From a virus, in IMG/VR virus record IMGVR_UViG_3300021961_010439, positions 1 to 64,000 of that record: DNA of 64,000 bases; one strand, written 5' to 3'. The notes under the pieces are model-generated. The model searched no databases. It was not told the origin of the DNA and saw nothing but the letters and a program-made list of their open reading frames with translations. Position numbers and translations under genes: made by a program. Shown here one piece after another: positions 27,607 through 36,672 of this stretch; position 1 is the first letter of the stretch; the number at the start of each line of letters is the position of its first letter.

Positions 27607-29210
27607 GACGATGGTAGAAAAACCTTTTCAACAATTAATCCATCTTTCGTATTAGATTTTTTACCTTTAATAATAATAACATTACCTTCAAATAGTACGT
27701 GTCTAAACTGTTTATACTGTTCAGAAAAACACACTATTGAATCTGCACAACCAGTACCATCAACAACAGATAAAAAGGCCATATCTTGACCCTTACTTTT
27801 GCCGCTTTTGGTTTTTACAACATGTATTCTATCTATTTCTCCTGCTAGTAGAATATTAGATAAGTTAATATTATTTTTAATATCTCTACATGTTGCATTG
27901 GTCATTGTTATATCATACATATCAATTTTAGAACATGTTATAGGACATCCTAATAGTTCATTTTCTGTATCTGATATCCACTCAGCAGAATCTTCTAAAC
28001 TAAATGGTGGATGTAATACAGTATACATTAATTCTTGTACAATAGCTAGCCTATTTTTAGATAGTTTATTTTGTGCAAGATATTGGAGGCTACTATAAAG
28101 ATTATTATTTATGTTCGACTTGATAATCTCTAGTTCTCTCGCTGTTAGTTGAGATAATATTGATAGGTCGAACAACATACCATTACGACTTTTTCCAAAA
28201 ATATCTAATGCTCCCGACCCTATTAATGCTTTGGCCGCTACACTATTAATTTTTAATAGAACGTCTATCAAGAATAGATACCAGTAATTAGAATCGTATT
28301 TAACATTAGCGGCCTCAATAATTTTAATCATCTTATCAAATACTGATTTACCAACACCCTTAATATCTGTTAGTCCAAAATAAATATTTTCATTATATAA
28401 ACAGAAGAATTCATTTAGTAATCTTATATCTGGTGTTCTTATAGAAATATCCATTTCATTACCATTTTGAACCAATTCTTTAATTTCTTGCTGAGGATCT
28501 ATTTTGTCTTTAGCAAATCTTAGATATGAAGCAAAGAATATTTTTGGAAAATGAGCTTTAGTGTAGGCCGATAAATATGCATTAATAGCATAACTAACAG
28601 CATGACTTTTATTAAAAGAATATCTTTGGCTTTTCTCGATCCATCCGAAAATTTCTTCTGCCTGATCCTGATTAACTATTTGTTGATTTTTCGATCCTTC
28701 AAGGAATTTTAATTTTACTTTTGCCATTTCTTCTGGTTTCTTTTTACCAATAGCTTTTCTTAACATATCGGCCTCTTGAAGATTAAAACCAGCAACAGTT
28801 TGTGCTATTTCCATAGCTTGTTCTTGATAAATCATTTCTCCATAAGTGGTCTTTAGTGCTTTTTCAAGAGACGGATGAAAATAATCTAAACTTTCTTGTC
28901 CATTCTTTTTATCTATATAATGGTTGCTAACACTTTTACCTTCTCTAAAAGCTTCAAGAGATCCTGGTCTCATGATGCTAATTAAAGCAGAAAGTTGTTC
29001 TATATTTTCTGGTTTAAGTTTTTTGGCCATAGTTCGTCCAAGTCTTGATTCTAACTGAAAACATCCTTTGGTATTTCCGGACGAAATCAAGTCCCAAGTT
29101 CTAGAACACTCCAGGTTAATATTATCTATAGAAGCATTAAAATCTATAGATAATGATTCTTCATTTATGACTGGAAATTTACAGCCACAAGGATAAGTAA
29201 AATATTTCAT
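27603..29210 (-). CDS. dnaE: DNA polymerase III alpha, C-terminal half (535 aa)
   Basis: This gene encodes the second part of a DnaE-type replicative polymerase. After an unusual N-terminus (YPCGCKFPV), CFQLESRLGRTM, LSALISIMRPG, MIYQEQAMEIAQ, MLRKAIGKKKPEEMAK and YSFNKSHAVSYA follow in DnaE order (palm/thumb/fingers), then a tandem helix-hairpin-helix region (IYFGLTDIKGVGK) and a C-terminal OB fold (residues about 445-535). The three catalytic Asp residues are not here; they are in the N-half gene (30058-31959). The ATG overlaps the exonuclease stop as ATGA and no strong ribosome site is visible, so translation is probably coupled. Confidence 0.9.
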   Translation of the reverse strand: MKYFTYPCGCKFPVINEESLSIDFNASIDNINLECSRTWDLISSGNTKGCFQLESRLGRTMAKKLKPENIEQLSALISIMRPGSLEAFREGKSVSNHYIDKKNGQESLDYFHPSLEKALKTTYGEMIYQEQAMEIAQTVAGFNLQEADMLRKAIGKKKPEEMAKVKLKFLEGSKNQQIVNQDQAEEIFGWIEKSQRYSFNKSHAVSYAINAYLSAYTKAHFPKIFFASYLRFAKDKIDPQQEIKELVQNGNEMDISIRTPDIRLLNEFFCLYNENIYFGLTDIKGVGKSVFDKMIKIIEAANVKYDSNYWYLFLIDVLLKINSVAAKALIGSGALDIFGKSRNGMLFDLSILSQLTARELEIIKSNINNNLYSSLQYLAQNKLSKNRLAIVQELMYTVLHPPFSLEDSAEWISDTENELLGCPITCSKIDMYDITMTNATCRDIKNNINLSNILLAGEIDRIHVVKTKSGKSKGQDMAFLSVVDGTGCADSIVCFSEQYKQFRHVLFEGNVIIIKGKKSNTKDGLIVEKVFLPSS

Positions 29211-29905
29211 ACTGTTGATGTTGCAAATGAATCTTTAAATAGGATTTTATGAGATAATCTACGATGTAGTTTCATAAATCTAATCAAAATCTCAGCAGTA
29301 TCTTTAACGTCCTTAATAGCATCGTGAGCGCCTTCTTTGGGTATGCCAAAATAATCTCTAACATTATCTAGTGTATAACTAGTTAGGTCTTGGTTGTTTT
29401 CAAACCATAAAAACATTACATTCATAATATCAACAACATCTCTCATAAAAAATAGATTACTTCTACTTTCTTTATTAAGATTATTATACTTCTTACTTAG
29501 TCTTTCGATAATCTGTAGATCAAATCTGTGAATATTGTAGCCTGCGGCAATTGGAGCCGTAAATTGGCTCTTTTTACCTCCTCTACAATGATATTTCATA
29601 AGATAATCTACAAATAAAGACCAAGAGCTTTTTTGAGAAGGATACTGATTCCATTCTGCTAGTACATTCTCTTTTGTTGATCCTTTAACTTTAGCATGAA
29701 AATCTAGGATATCTCCCTCATAAATATAATTAGGATTATCTTCTAGAACCTCTGGCTTAAAATTAATATTGAATTCTGATCCAGGAATAATTGACAACTG
29801 TAATGGATCAACCATAACGGCCGCGATTTGAACAGGACTACAAATAAATGGATCCGAGCCATCTGTTTCAAAATCAAAAACACAAATTTTGTTATAATTA
29901 ATCAT
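29207..29905 (-). CDS. DEDDh 3'-5' exonuclease, DnaQ-like (232 aa)
   Basis: ExoI FDFETDG (D11, E13), ExoII YNIHRFDLQ (D129) and ExoIII GAHDAIKDVKDTA (H194, D199) give a complete DEDDh set, as in DnaQ/epsilon proofreading subunits. DnaE-type polymerases lack their own proofreading active site, so this enzyme is the likely proofreader of the split polymerase. It lies physically between the two polymerase halves, overlapping the 61-codon gene by 8 nt and the C-half by 4 nt. Confidence 0.9.
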   Translation of the reverse strand: MINYNKICVFDFETDGSDPFICSPVQIAAVMVDPLQLSIIPGSEFNINFKPEVLEDNPNYIYEGDILDFHAKVKGSTKENVLAEWNQYPSQKSSWSLFVDYLMKYHCRGGKKSQFTAPIAAGYNIHRFDLQIIERLSKKYNNLNKESRSNLFFMRDVVDIMNVMFLWFENNQDLTSYTLDNVRDYFGIPKEGAHDAIKDVKDTAEILIRFMKLHRRLSHKILFKDSFATSTV

Positions 29906-30083
29906 TTACTTCCACTTGTGCAACTGGTACAATAAATCTTTTATCTTCTGGATTATCTTTTTTAGCAGCGTTAAGTGCTGTGCAGCAACTTACTCTAATT
30001 GTTTCTATCTTAGTATAGTTTTGACCCTCATATACAAATGAAGATCCTACGGCTAATTCATGAAATTGTACACTCTTGGACAT
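29898..30083 (-). CDS. Small phage protein between polymerase halves (61 aa)
   Basis: A 61-residue protein with a very good ribosome site, GGAGG 5 nt before ATG 30083, embedded in the end of the polymerase N-half (26-nt overlap). It reads F-x-E-L-x-x-G-S-x-F-x-x-x-G-x-x-Y-T-K-I with a CCTALNA segment, a pattern I associate with small conserved phage proteins of SH3-like beta-barrel appearance. Function is unknown; position suggests an accessory of the polymerase. Confidence 0.7.
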   Translation of the reverse strand: MSKSVQFHELAVGSSFVYEGQNYTKIETIRVSCCTALNAAKKDNPEDKRFIVPVAQVEVND

Positions 30084-31959
30084 TTTTTCCTCCAGTTTTA
30101 AGTAAATCTTTAATTGTCATAATCTTATCTAACATTGCTATACCCAATATATCGAATTTAATTATACCGATACTTTCTAAATCTTGCATTTCCATTCCCG
30201 CAATAAGTTGTTCGTTTTTTGAATCGTATACCATCGGGCAAATAGTTTCAAGCTGTTTTTCTGCTATAACAACTCCTGCCGCGTGTTTGCTTTGATTCGA
30301 CTTTGTTCCTTCTAATCTAATAGCCTGCTCAAACCTTTTGGCAAGTGGCCCTTTTAATTCTTGTGTGTCTTTATCCAGATAACACCAGTCTTTGAGATTG
30401 TCCGCATTATTTTCTAATGCCCACTGTATAATAGATGCTTCGCCGTATTCTTCTTTCATTTCTTGAAGTTCATCTGCTATTTTGGCTTCATCAGGAATAT
30501 ACTTGGTTATTTTATTCATTTCATCAAACGATATATTACCATATACTCTTAAAACATCTTTTAGGGCTCCTCTACCTTTCATTGTATTAAAAGTTATCAT
30601 TTGAGATACTTTATCGAAACCATACTTTTGTTTAATGTATGTAATAATATTTTCTCTTTTGTTGATTGGTACGTCAACATCTATATCTGGCATTGATACT
30701 CTATCTTTTGTATTTCTTCCAGCATTATAAAATCTATCAAAAATTAGATTATATTTAATTGGATCAATACTTGTTATACCAATAAGATACGAAACTAAAC
30801 ATCCCGCAGCGCTTCCTCTTCCGGGTCCGGGTAACCAATTATTGGCTTTTACATAATTAACTATATCTTGAACAATAAGAAAATAACTAGATAAACCAGC
30901 TCCTTGTAAAACATCTAATTCATATTTAATTCTGTCAACATATTCACTTTGATTTTCTTTTGCAATACTGTTTGCTATTTTTTCTTTCCACCCATCTCTA
31001 CATAATTGTCTTAAATATTCAGCATCATCATAATTGGATGGACACTTAAACATTGGTAGCATTGGTTTGTGTGTAATATCATATTCTTCACATAATGAAT
31101 CTACATATTGAGTATTTTCTATTTCTTCCTCTGTATGTAAATTATTAATCTCTTCTTGTGATAAAATATGAAAATTATCAGAAGTAAAAAAACAACTCAT
31201 ACCAACTTCTTGGTCAGAATCCATTTTAGACTGTATATTCTGAAAAGTTGTTTTCAAATTATTGCATAATAGCACTCTTTGATCAACAGCATCTTCTTTT
31301 CTGCAATAATGAGCATCTGGAGTACATATTACTTTTGTGTTTGATGCTAATCCTAACTCTCTAATTTTTTCTGTAAGAGTTTCTTGTATAGGATTATTAA
31401 TTTTATCCATTAATTGGGCTTCTAAAAATAAATTATCCCCAAATATCTCTTTAAGTTCTGATATGCAATTGAGACCAATTTTTTTCCAGTCATCTATGAT
31501 AGTATCATTTAGTACTATTCTATCAGCTAACACCGATCCAAGATGACCACAAATGCCTATAAGGTCAGGCCCACAAACGTTTTTGAGTCCGTTTAGATCG
31601 ATCCTAGGCTTCCTATAAAAACTTTCCGGGCTGTTGGATACAGAAATTAAACGGATAAGATTTTGCCAACCTCGTAGATTCTTAGCCAATACAAGAAAAT
31701 GAGATAGTTTGCTATTTTCTTTAACTTTATTTTTAGGATCATCTTTGCATACATATATTTCACAACCAAGAATAGGCTTAATATTCTTTTTCTTCATAGA
31801 TGTAAAAAACTGAACAGATCCAGCAATATTACCATGATCCGTCAAGGCACAAGACTTTGCTCCTATCTCGTGACATCTATCAGCAATTTGCTCAGGTTTG
31901 CTTAGTCCGTCTAATAAAGAAAAATGAGAATGTACATGGAGAGGAATATAAGTTTTCAT
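30058..31959 (-). CDS. dnaE: DNA polymerase III alpha, N-terminal half with PHP domain (633 aa)
   Basis: Residues 1-260 are a PHP domain (HVHSHFSLLDG, LTDHGN, a later TPDAHYC). The polymerase part has GPGRGSAAGCLVSYLIGIT and MPDIDVDVP, giving D425 and D427, and IGIIKFDILG, giving D603: these equal E. coli D401, D403 and D555, so the full catalytic triad is in this half. The frame stops 30 residues later, just before the thumb/FQLES region, which begins anew in the C-half gene. The end of the gene contains the ribosome site of the 61-aa gene. Start overlaps the nuclease gene as ATGA. Confidence 0.95.
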   Translation of the reverse strand: MKTYIPLHVHSHFSLLDGLSKPEQIADRCHEIGAKSCALTDHGNIAGSVQFFTSMKKKNIKPILGCEIYVCKDDPKNKVKENSKLSHFLVLAKNLRGWQNLIRLISVSNSPESFYRKPRIDLNGLKNVCGPDLIGICGHLGSVLADRIVLNDTIIDDWKKIGLNCISELKEIFGDNLFLEAQLMDKINNPIQETLTEKIRELGLASNTKVICTPDAHYCRKEDAVDQRVLLCNNLKTTFQNIQSKMDSDQEVGMSCFFTSDNFHILSQEEINNLHTEEEIENTQYVDSLCEEYDITHKPMLPMFKCPSNYDDAEYLRQLCRDGWKEKIANSIAKENQSEYVDRIKYELDVLQGAGLSSYFLIVQDIVNYVKANNWLPGPGRGSAAGCLVSYLIGITSIDPIKYNLIFDRFYNAGRNTKDRVSMPDIDVDVPINKRENIITYIKQKYGFDKVSQMITFNTMKGRGALKDVLRVYGNISFDEMNKITKYIPDEAKIADELQEMKEEYGEASIIQWALENNADNLKDWCYLDKDTQELKGPLAKRFEQAIRLEGTKSNQSKHAAGVVIAEKQLETICPMVYDSKNEQLIAGMEMQDLESIGIIKFDILGIAMLDKIMTIKDLLKTGGKNVQECTIS

Positions 31960-32999
31960 TCAACGCTTCCTGGGGCTTTGTATTTACCAACAGTATAACC
32001 GGGAACCGTGTATTCGTCAACTACCTCTTTCATTCCTTTAAGTTCCAAATCGTGCTTAACTTGTTCACATTTAGTCATTACTTTATTTGTTGGAGTTAAT
32101 TGATTATCCCTATATTCTATAATAGGTAATATATTACTATTTTCAAATGTTGTTTTTCCAAAATGACACAGTTTACTACACATCCAACTTTTGTTTAGTC
32201 TTGGTTTTTTAGTTTGCTTAATATATTCAAATTTATCTCTAATCATACTTTCTGTTGCGTTCATATCTGACTTATTAAAGCAAACAGAAAATGGCCCCCC
32301 ATCATTAATAAAATATATTGTTACAATAATATTTTCTATCTCTGGATATAAATGTCTTAAAGCATAGTGATAGATTCTGAGTTGAGGATCTATTTCTAGT
32401 TTTTCTTGAGTTTTTTCTGCTCCTGTTGCCCAATCTAATCTTCTGCCAGTTTTCCAGTCTATAAGTTCATATGTATTATCGTCTATTTTTGTTATTAGGT
32501 CGATGGTGCCTTTAATTGCTAAATTACCTTGTAATATACCATCAGATGTTTCGTATTTATATGCTGACCATGGTTTTTTGATTTCGATATCAAATCTTTG
32601 TTCCGGACAAACTATGGTGCGGTTTCTTGGATCAAATAATCCATTATGGTAATTTAAAGCTTTATATACCCAATTATAACAATCTTTGTAGTCTTTATTC
32701 TCCCATACATGATGATTAAACTCTCCTATATAATACTTATAAACTTTTTCTATGATAATATCTAAATTATATTTTGTAGTATTAATTTCTCCAATAATAT
32801 CGTCTGTTATAGACTTTTGGTTATTCTGAATACCCTGCTTAATTACTGCTAATATTTCTAATACTTTATGAACTATCGTGCCTTTATCTGCCTTTTTGTT
32901 TGATGGTCCACGCCAACCCAAAACATACTCAAAAAAGTATTGTTGTTCACACATATTATGGGTATTATAACTAGAACTTCTGAAGTATGTAATTATCAT
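31956..32999 (-). CDS. RecB/Cas4-type PD-(D/E)XK nuclease (347 aa)
   Basis: The nuclease core is GTIVHKVLE (H44), then KGTIDLIT (D167) and YELIDWKTGRR (D181, K183), followed by QLRIYHYAL, the RecB-family Q-x-x-x-Y motif. This is the Cas4/AddB/RecB exonuclease fold. C-terminal Cys residues (CSKLCHF and a later Cys) together with Cys17 could bind an Fe-S cluster, as in Cas4-like enzymes; that is inferred. It would process DNA ends for recombination alongside RecA and SSB. It overlaps the neighbours on both sides by 4 nt. Confidence 0.8.
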   Translation of the reverse strand: MIITYFRSSSYNTHNMCEQQYFFEYVLGWRGPSNKKADKGTIVHKVLEILAVIKQGIQNNQKSITDDIIGEINTTKYNLDIIIEKVYKYYIGEFNHHVWENKDYKDCYNWVYKALNYHNGLFDPRNRTIVCPEQRFDIEIKKPWSAYKYETSDGILQGNLAIKGTIDLITKIDDNTYELIDWKTGRRLDWATGAEKTQEKLEIDPQLRIYHYALRHLYPEIENIIVTIYFINDGGPFSVCFNKSDMNATESMIRDKFEYIKQTKKPRLNKSWMCSKLCHFGKTTFENSNILPIIEYRDNQLTPTNKVMTKCEQVKHDLELKGMKEVVDEYTVPGYTVGKYKAPGSVE

Positions 33000-33598
33000 T
33001 TAGGTTGCTCTATTGGTAGAATATTAAAATGAACCATGAGTTTTTTTAATGTTTCGAATTGTTCTCTTACTGTCATATGTTCGTTACTTATAACAGAACT
33101 AAAATTAGTCCAATCGTAGTGAGTAGCATCCAATATTGATTCGCTAATATGATCAGATTTATGAGGATTTCTATTAAGTCTAAATACTAATCCATTATTT
33201 TGTTTGATCGCTTCTATTTCATTGGGAAATCTACAGTCTGAAACTATTACAATTTCATGATTGCTTCTTTTAATTTTATTGATGAGTGCATTTACCCAAA
33301 CATTATTATTGAGTTTTCTAAATATATCAGTACCAACCAATTGCATTAAATCTCTGGCAGTTAATTGCTTACCATCCCAATAAGCATCTACTAATTCATT
33401 TTTATTATCATCTTCTCCATAGCATTGAGCATATGTTAATCCAAACATATTCATACATATATCTTCTTTTAGTGGATCTGCGAAGTTATATATAACAATA
33501 TCTTTATATCCATTAGAAGTTAATAGTTCTCGTAAAAATTCACAACAAACAGTTTTGCCCGACTGTTTGCGACCAGAAAATGCAATAATTTTAGTCAT
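32996..33598 (-). CDS. Deoxynucleoside monophosphate kinase-like (200 aa)
   Basis: A P-loop at residues 9-16 (GRKQSGKT) starts the protein, followed by IYNFADPLKE and LMQLVGTDIFRK, and a Walker-B-like IVIVSDCRFPNEIEAI. This order fits T4 gp1-type deoxynucleotide monophosphate kinases, including the DxRFxNE segment. It would phosphorylate dNMPs from degraded host DNA to dNDPs for replication. It is in the nucleotide/replication operon, with 4-nt overlaps to the neighbours. Confidence 0.8.
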   Translation of the reverse strand: MTKIIAFSGRKQSGKTVCCEFLRELLTSNGYKDIVIYNFADPLKEDICMNMFGLTYAQCYGEDDNKNELVDAYWDGKQLTARDLMQLVGTDIFRKLNNNVWVNALINKIKRSNHEIVIVSDCRFPNEIEAIKQNNGLVFRLNRNPHKSDHISESILDATHYDWTNFSSVISNEHMTVREQFETLKKLMVHFNILPIEQPK

Positions 33599-34752
33599 TT
33601 AACTTGCTCCAGATATGTTTTGATCTCTTTATTTATCTCTTCGGATGTCATATCTCCAACATCATTTTTAGATATTGTTGGTATATATACATTATAGGTT
33701 TTTTCACACTTGACCTTTATTTGTTCTGCTGCTTTTCTTCCAGCATCATCATTGTCTGTGAGTACAATTAGATTCATTGCTCCAGAAGCGTCTAATATGA
33801 ATTTTTGTCTATCGCTCAATGAACAACCAAACATGGCTACGCTATTGTGAATATTATTTTCCTCTAACCTCCAAACATTACCAGGACTTTCAACTAATAT
33901 TGCTGTTTGTGAAGAGAGAATATGCTCTTTTGCATACCAATAGTTGTATAAATAATTTTGTGACTTAAATCCATAACTATGTTTCCATTTGGAATATTTC
34001 CATGAATTATCTGAGGATGGACAAGATGTATTGTGTTCATGAAAACTATCGCATATAGAGCATTTATCAAATATGGATCGGGCAGTACAACCAACAATAA
34101 ATCTGTGATCATTATCATAAATAGGAGCAACAACTCTATTATACATTTCTTTGCCGGGCGTGGAACACAATCCAATATCATATTTTTCTAAAATATCACT
34201 AGAGTATCCTCTTTGAATATAATATTGTGCAGGAATCAATAGTGCTGAGATAACGTATTTCCTATCTATGACTGTGGTATTGGTATCAGTATTTTTATTT
34301 TGTATGTTACTAACAATTTGTGTGAATTTGCTTTTTTCTTGTGCTTTTCTCGAAACCTTGAAATCTTTTATATCTTTATCAAGAAAATTTAGAGCAAAAT
34401 CTACTGCCTCATTAAATGAACACATATTATTATCATTATTTGGCCAGTCATATTTTTCGACAGATAGTAAGCCTCTGATGAATCCTATGATCGATGACTT
34501 AAAAACTTTCTCGCAACTATGTGTTCTACAAGTCCAATTACCTCTATAATTATCTCCAAGATGATAAATATTTAATGCTGACGCATTATCTCCGCCATGT
34601 ATTGGGCATGACATAGTATACATCTTATTGTTCTGTTTATAGTCTATGCGAAAAGTATCTAATAAAGATTCTATATTATCGCACAGATTATCACAAATCA
34701 ATTTTAATTGAGTTTGATTATAGGAACGGGATCGCTTCATTGTCTGATTCAT
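33595..34752 (-). CDS. DnaG-type primase with TOPRIM domain (385 aa)
   Basis: The N-terminus has a CHC2-like zinc module (CPIH, then CRTHSC), with the catalytic TOPRIM signals AILVESPGNVW (Glu) and LIVLTDNDDAGRKAA (D-x-D) in the C-terminal half. A second Cys/His cluster, CSICDSFHEHNTSC, lies between them. It would lay RNA primers with the DnaB-like helicase next door. The frame can be opened at TTG 34761, ATG 34752 or ATG 34740; the AGAAGG at 34764-34769 fits ATG 34752 best (11-nt spacer), giving a 35-nt overlap with the helicase end. Confidence 0.85.
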   Translation of the reverse strand: MNQTMKRSRSYNQTQLKLICDNLCDNIESLLDTFRIDYKQNNKMYTMSCPIHGGDNASALNIYHLGDNYRGNWTCRTHSCEKVFKSSIIGFIRGLLSVEKYDWPNNDNNMCSFNEAVDFALNFLDKDIKDFKVSRKAQEKSKFTQIVSNIQNKNTDTNTTVIDRKYVISALLIPAQYYIQRGYSSDILEKYDIGLCSTPGKEMYNRVVAPIYDNDHRFIVGCTARSIFDKCSICDSFHEHNTSCPSSDNSWKYSKWKHSYGFKSQNYLYNYWYAKEHILSSQTAILVESPGNVWRLEENNIHNSVAMFGCSLSDRQKFILDASGAMNLIVLTDNDDAGRKAAEQIKVKCEKTYNVYIPTISKNDVGDMTSEEINKEIKTYLEQVK

Positions 34753-36172
34753 CTGATACAAAGCCTTCTGTTTTATTATTATTACTACCTAATTCTAGTT
34801 TAGTTTTACCCTCTGTTATCTTGGCGCACCAACCCTTCATACTACAATTTATATAGTCGTTATCATCTAATCCTCCTCCGTGACGACTAATTAAGGGCAC
34901 TAATTTTCTATTACCATTACTAGTTCCGTCTTCTGCTATTTCTTCGTCGCTCTTTCTTTTGAAAATGGTAAAATTACTACATAGCCATATTATGCGGTCA
35001 GAACCACTAGCAGAATCGGTGCTTTCTTTAGTAATACCATCTCTGTTTAATTGTATAAAAGCTAATATTGGAACCTTATATCTTACAGCAAAATTATGTA
35101 ATGATGTCATCATAAAACCAAGAACCTGATATTCTTTGAGATCTTGCGTTAAACCACTAGTATCCATTAGTTTGAGATAGTCATATACTATAACACAATC
35201 TTTGGCGGATCCGTCGTCGTTTAGTCCAACCTCTTGAACTAACCATCTACGCATAATGGCTAATTGTTCATCAAAGCTTTTTCCGGCGATTGATTTGTGA
35301 TACAATGGTGCGTTCTTTAGAATATCAACAGCTTCTGCTATTTTTGTTTTTTGTACAGGAGAGTCCGTGAACTTTCCTGTTTCTATTTTATTGATCTCTA
35401 TTTCGGTTAGCATTGCTAGTATTCTATGGATATGATCTTCTTTATTCATTTCTGTATCCATATTTAATACTGGAATATTTTGTCTAGCTATATGCAGACC
35501 CATATTATCAGAGAGTAATGTTTTACCAACCTTTGGTCTAGCACCAATAACATTAATGGTGCCTTTTCTTAGTCCGCCGCCAATAGCCTGATCGTATACT
35601 GGAAATCCAGTAGAAATACCAACTTGATCTATTTTATTGGTTTGTAGATAATCAATATAGTCATCTATACCAGCAGACATCATTGATGGATTATTATCGC
35701 CATCGTTTCCAAGCTCGGTAGAAAAATTAAATACCGCATCTTCAGCTATGGCTAAAATACTAGTAATAGATTCAGATCCGGAAATATCTAATAATTTATC
35801 TTGAGTATCTTCTAATTGTTTGTGTAAAGATCTAGCAATTTCTAGTTTTCTAATCTTAATAGCAAATTTTCTAACATTATCTTTACTAACTGGAAATTCT
35901 AGTATTGCTCTAAGATGTTGAGCTTCTTCTTTTGATGTTAATAGATGAGAAATACCAATTTCGCTTGCTGCAGAATATATAGATGCTATGTCTATATTTA
36001 GTTTAGCATCTTTATCGTAGATATGTTTTATACATCTAAAAATTAGACCATTACTATCTACTGTAAAACACTTTTCATTAACAAGATCATTAATATCGAT
36101 ATATATTTCTTCACCATAAGAACAGATGCCTGCCAATACTGCTCTTTCTGCTGCTGTATCACTGAGTATCAT
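34718..36172 (-). CDS. dnaB: DnaB-family replicative helicase (484 aa)
   Basis: An N-terminal DnaB helical domain (AERAVLAGI to about residue 150) is followed by the RecA-like core: GISTGFPVYDQAIGGGLRKG, Walker A GARPKVGKT (210-218), NMDTEMN, Walker B CVIVYDYLKLMD, and LAFIQLNRDG plus ASGSDRI arginine-finger region. This hexameric helicase unwinds the fork and contacts the primase encoded immediately downstream. The protein ends DESDNEAIPFL, an acidic tail with IPF like the tip of SSB proteins. Confidence 0.95.
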   Translation of the reverse strand: MILSDTAAERAVLAGICSYGEEIYIDINDLVNEKCFTVDSNGLIFRCIKHIYDKDAKLNIDIASIYSAASEIGISHLLTSKEEAQHLRAILEFPVSKDNVRKFAIKIRKLEIARSLHKQLEDTQDKLLDISGSESITSILAIAEDAVFNFSTELGNDGDNNPSMMSAGIDDYIDYLQTNKIDQVGISTGFPVYDQAIGGGLRKGTINVIGARPKVGKTLLSDNMGLHIARQNIPVLNMDTEMNKEDHIHRILAMLTEIEINKIETGKFTDSPVQKTKIAEAVDILKNAPLYHKSIAGKSFDEQLAIMRRWLVQEVGLNDDGSAKDCVIVYDYLKLMDTSGLTQDLKEYQVLGFMMTSLHNFAVRYKVPILAFIQLNRDGITKESTDSASGSDRIIWLCSNFTIFKRKSDEEIAEDGTSNGNRKLVPLISRHGGGLDDNDYINCSMKGWCAKITEGKTKLELGSNNNKTEGFVSDESDNEAIPFL

Positions 36173-36174
36173 AA

Positions 36175-36672
36175 TTAATTCTTAATAGATGCCTTTGATC
36201 TGTAAACCATTGTTAAAATATCAGCCAAATTTTTAATATTGCCAGATAAATATGACAACCTATCGGACCTTTGTTTGGCATACTTCTTAATTTTATTCAG
36301 TGCGGTCGCCTTGTCATTGTGTTTGATAGCCTGAAGAGATTTTTCCATGAAACCATAACCTTTATAGTTATTGATCTCATCTGCTATAACTTCTTTCATT
36401 GTCTCATCTGCCCAATTGTATCTAGCTAATTCTCTATTGTTTGTTCTTTGTATGTGCAATGATAATTGCGTTAGTCTATATGCTATCTGTAAACAATCTT
36501 CTGGAGTTAATTTTTCTATCTGATCCCTATTCATTGAGAAATATATATTACTCTCTGATTCTGGAAAAAGATCTGACTGATATTTAGCAAGTCCGATAGA
36601 TGATTCATATTCATCTAGTATCTTGTCCCATTCTTCTAATTGTTCTTTTGCTGTTCTAGTCGTTTCTGCCAT
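36175..36672 (-). CDS. Unknown helical protein upstream of helicase (165 aa)
   Basis: No known domain was recognised. The 165 residues are mostly helical and charged, with a conserved-looking LTPEDCLQIAYRLTQLSLHIQ segment and a basic C-terminal helix region. It sits between a putative endonuclease gene (37-nt overlap) and the helicase gene (2-nt gap), so a helicase loader or replication accessory is conceivable but not shown. Confidence 0.55.
   Translation of the reverse strand: MAETTRTAKEQLEEWDKILDEYESSIGLAKYQSDLFPESESNIYFSMNRDQIEKLTPEDCLQIAYRLTQLSLHIQRTNNRELARYNWADETMKEVIADEINNYKGYGFMEKSLQAIKHNDKATALNKIKKYAKQRSDRLSYLSGNIKNLADILTMVYRSKASIKN

Noticed and set aside
27603-31959. Split intein joining the two polymerase halves
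   Set aside because: Neither half has intein-type residues at the break (no Cys/Ser plus block A-like start after the N-half core, no His-Asn end before the C-half core), and the break is not at the known cyanobacterial intein site.
33894-34181. Minus-strand second frame of 95 codons within primase
   Set aside because: Shadow frame inside a primase gene with conserved TOPRIM and zinc motifs; no ribosome site.
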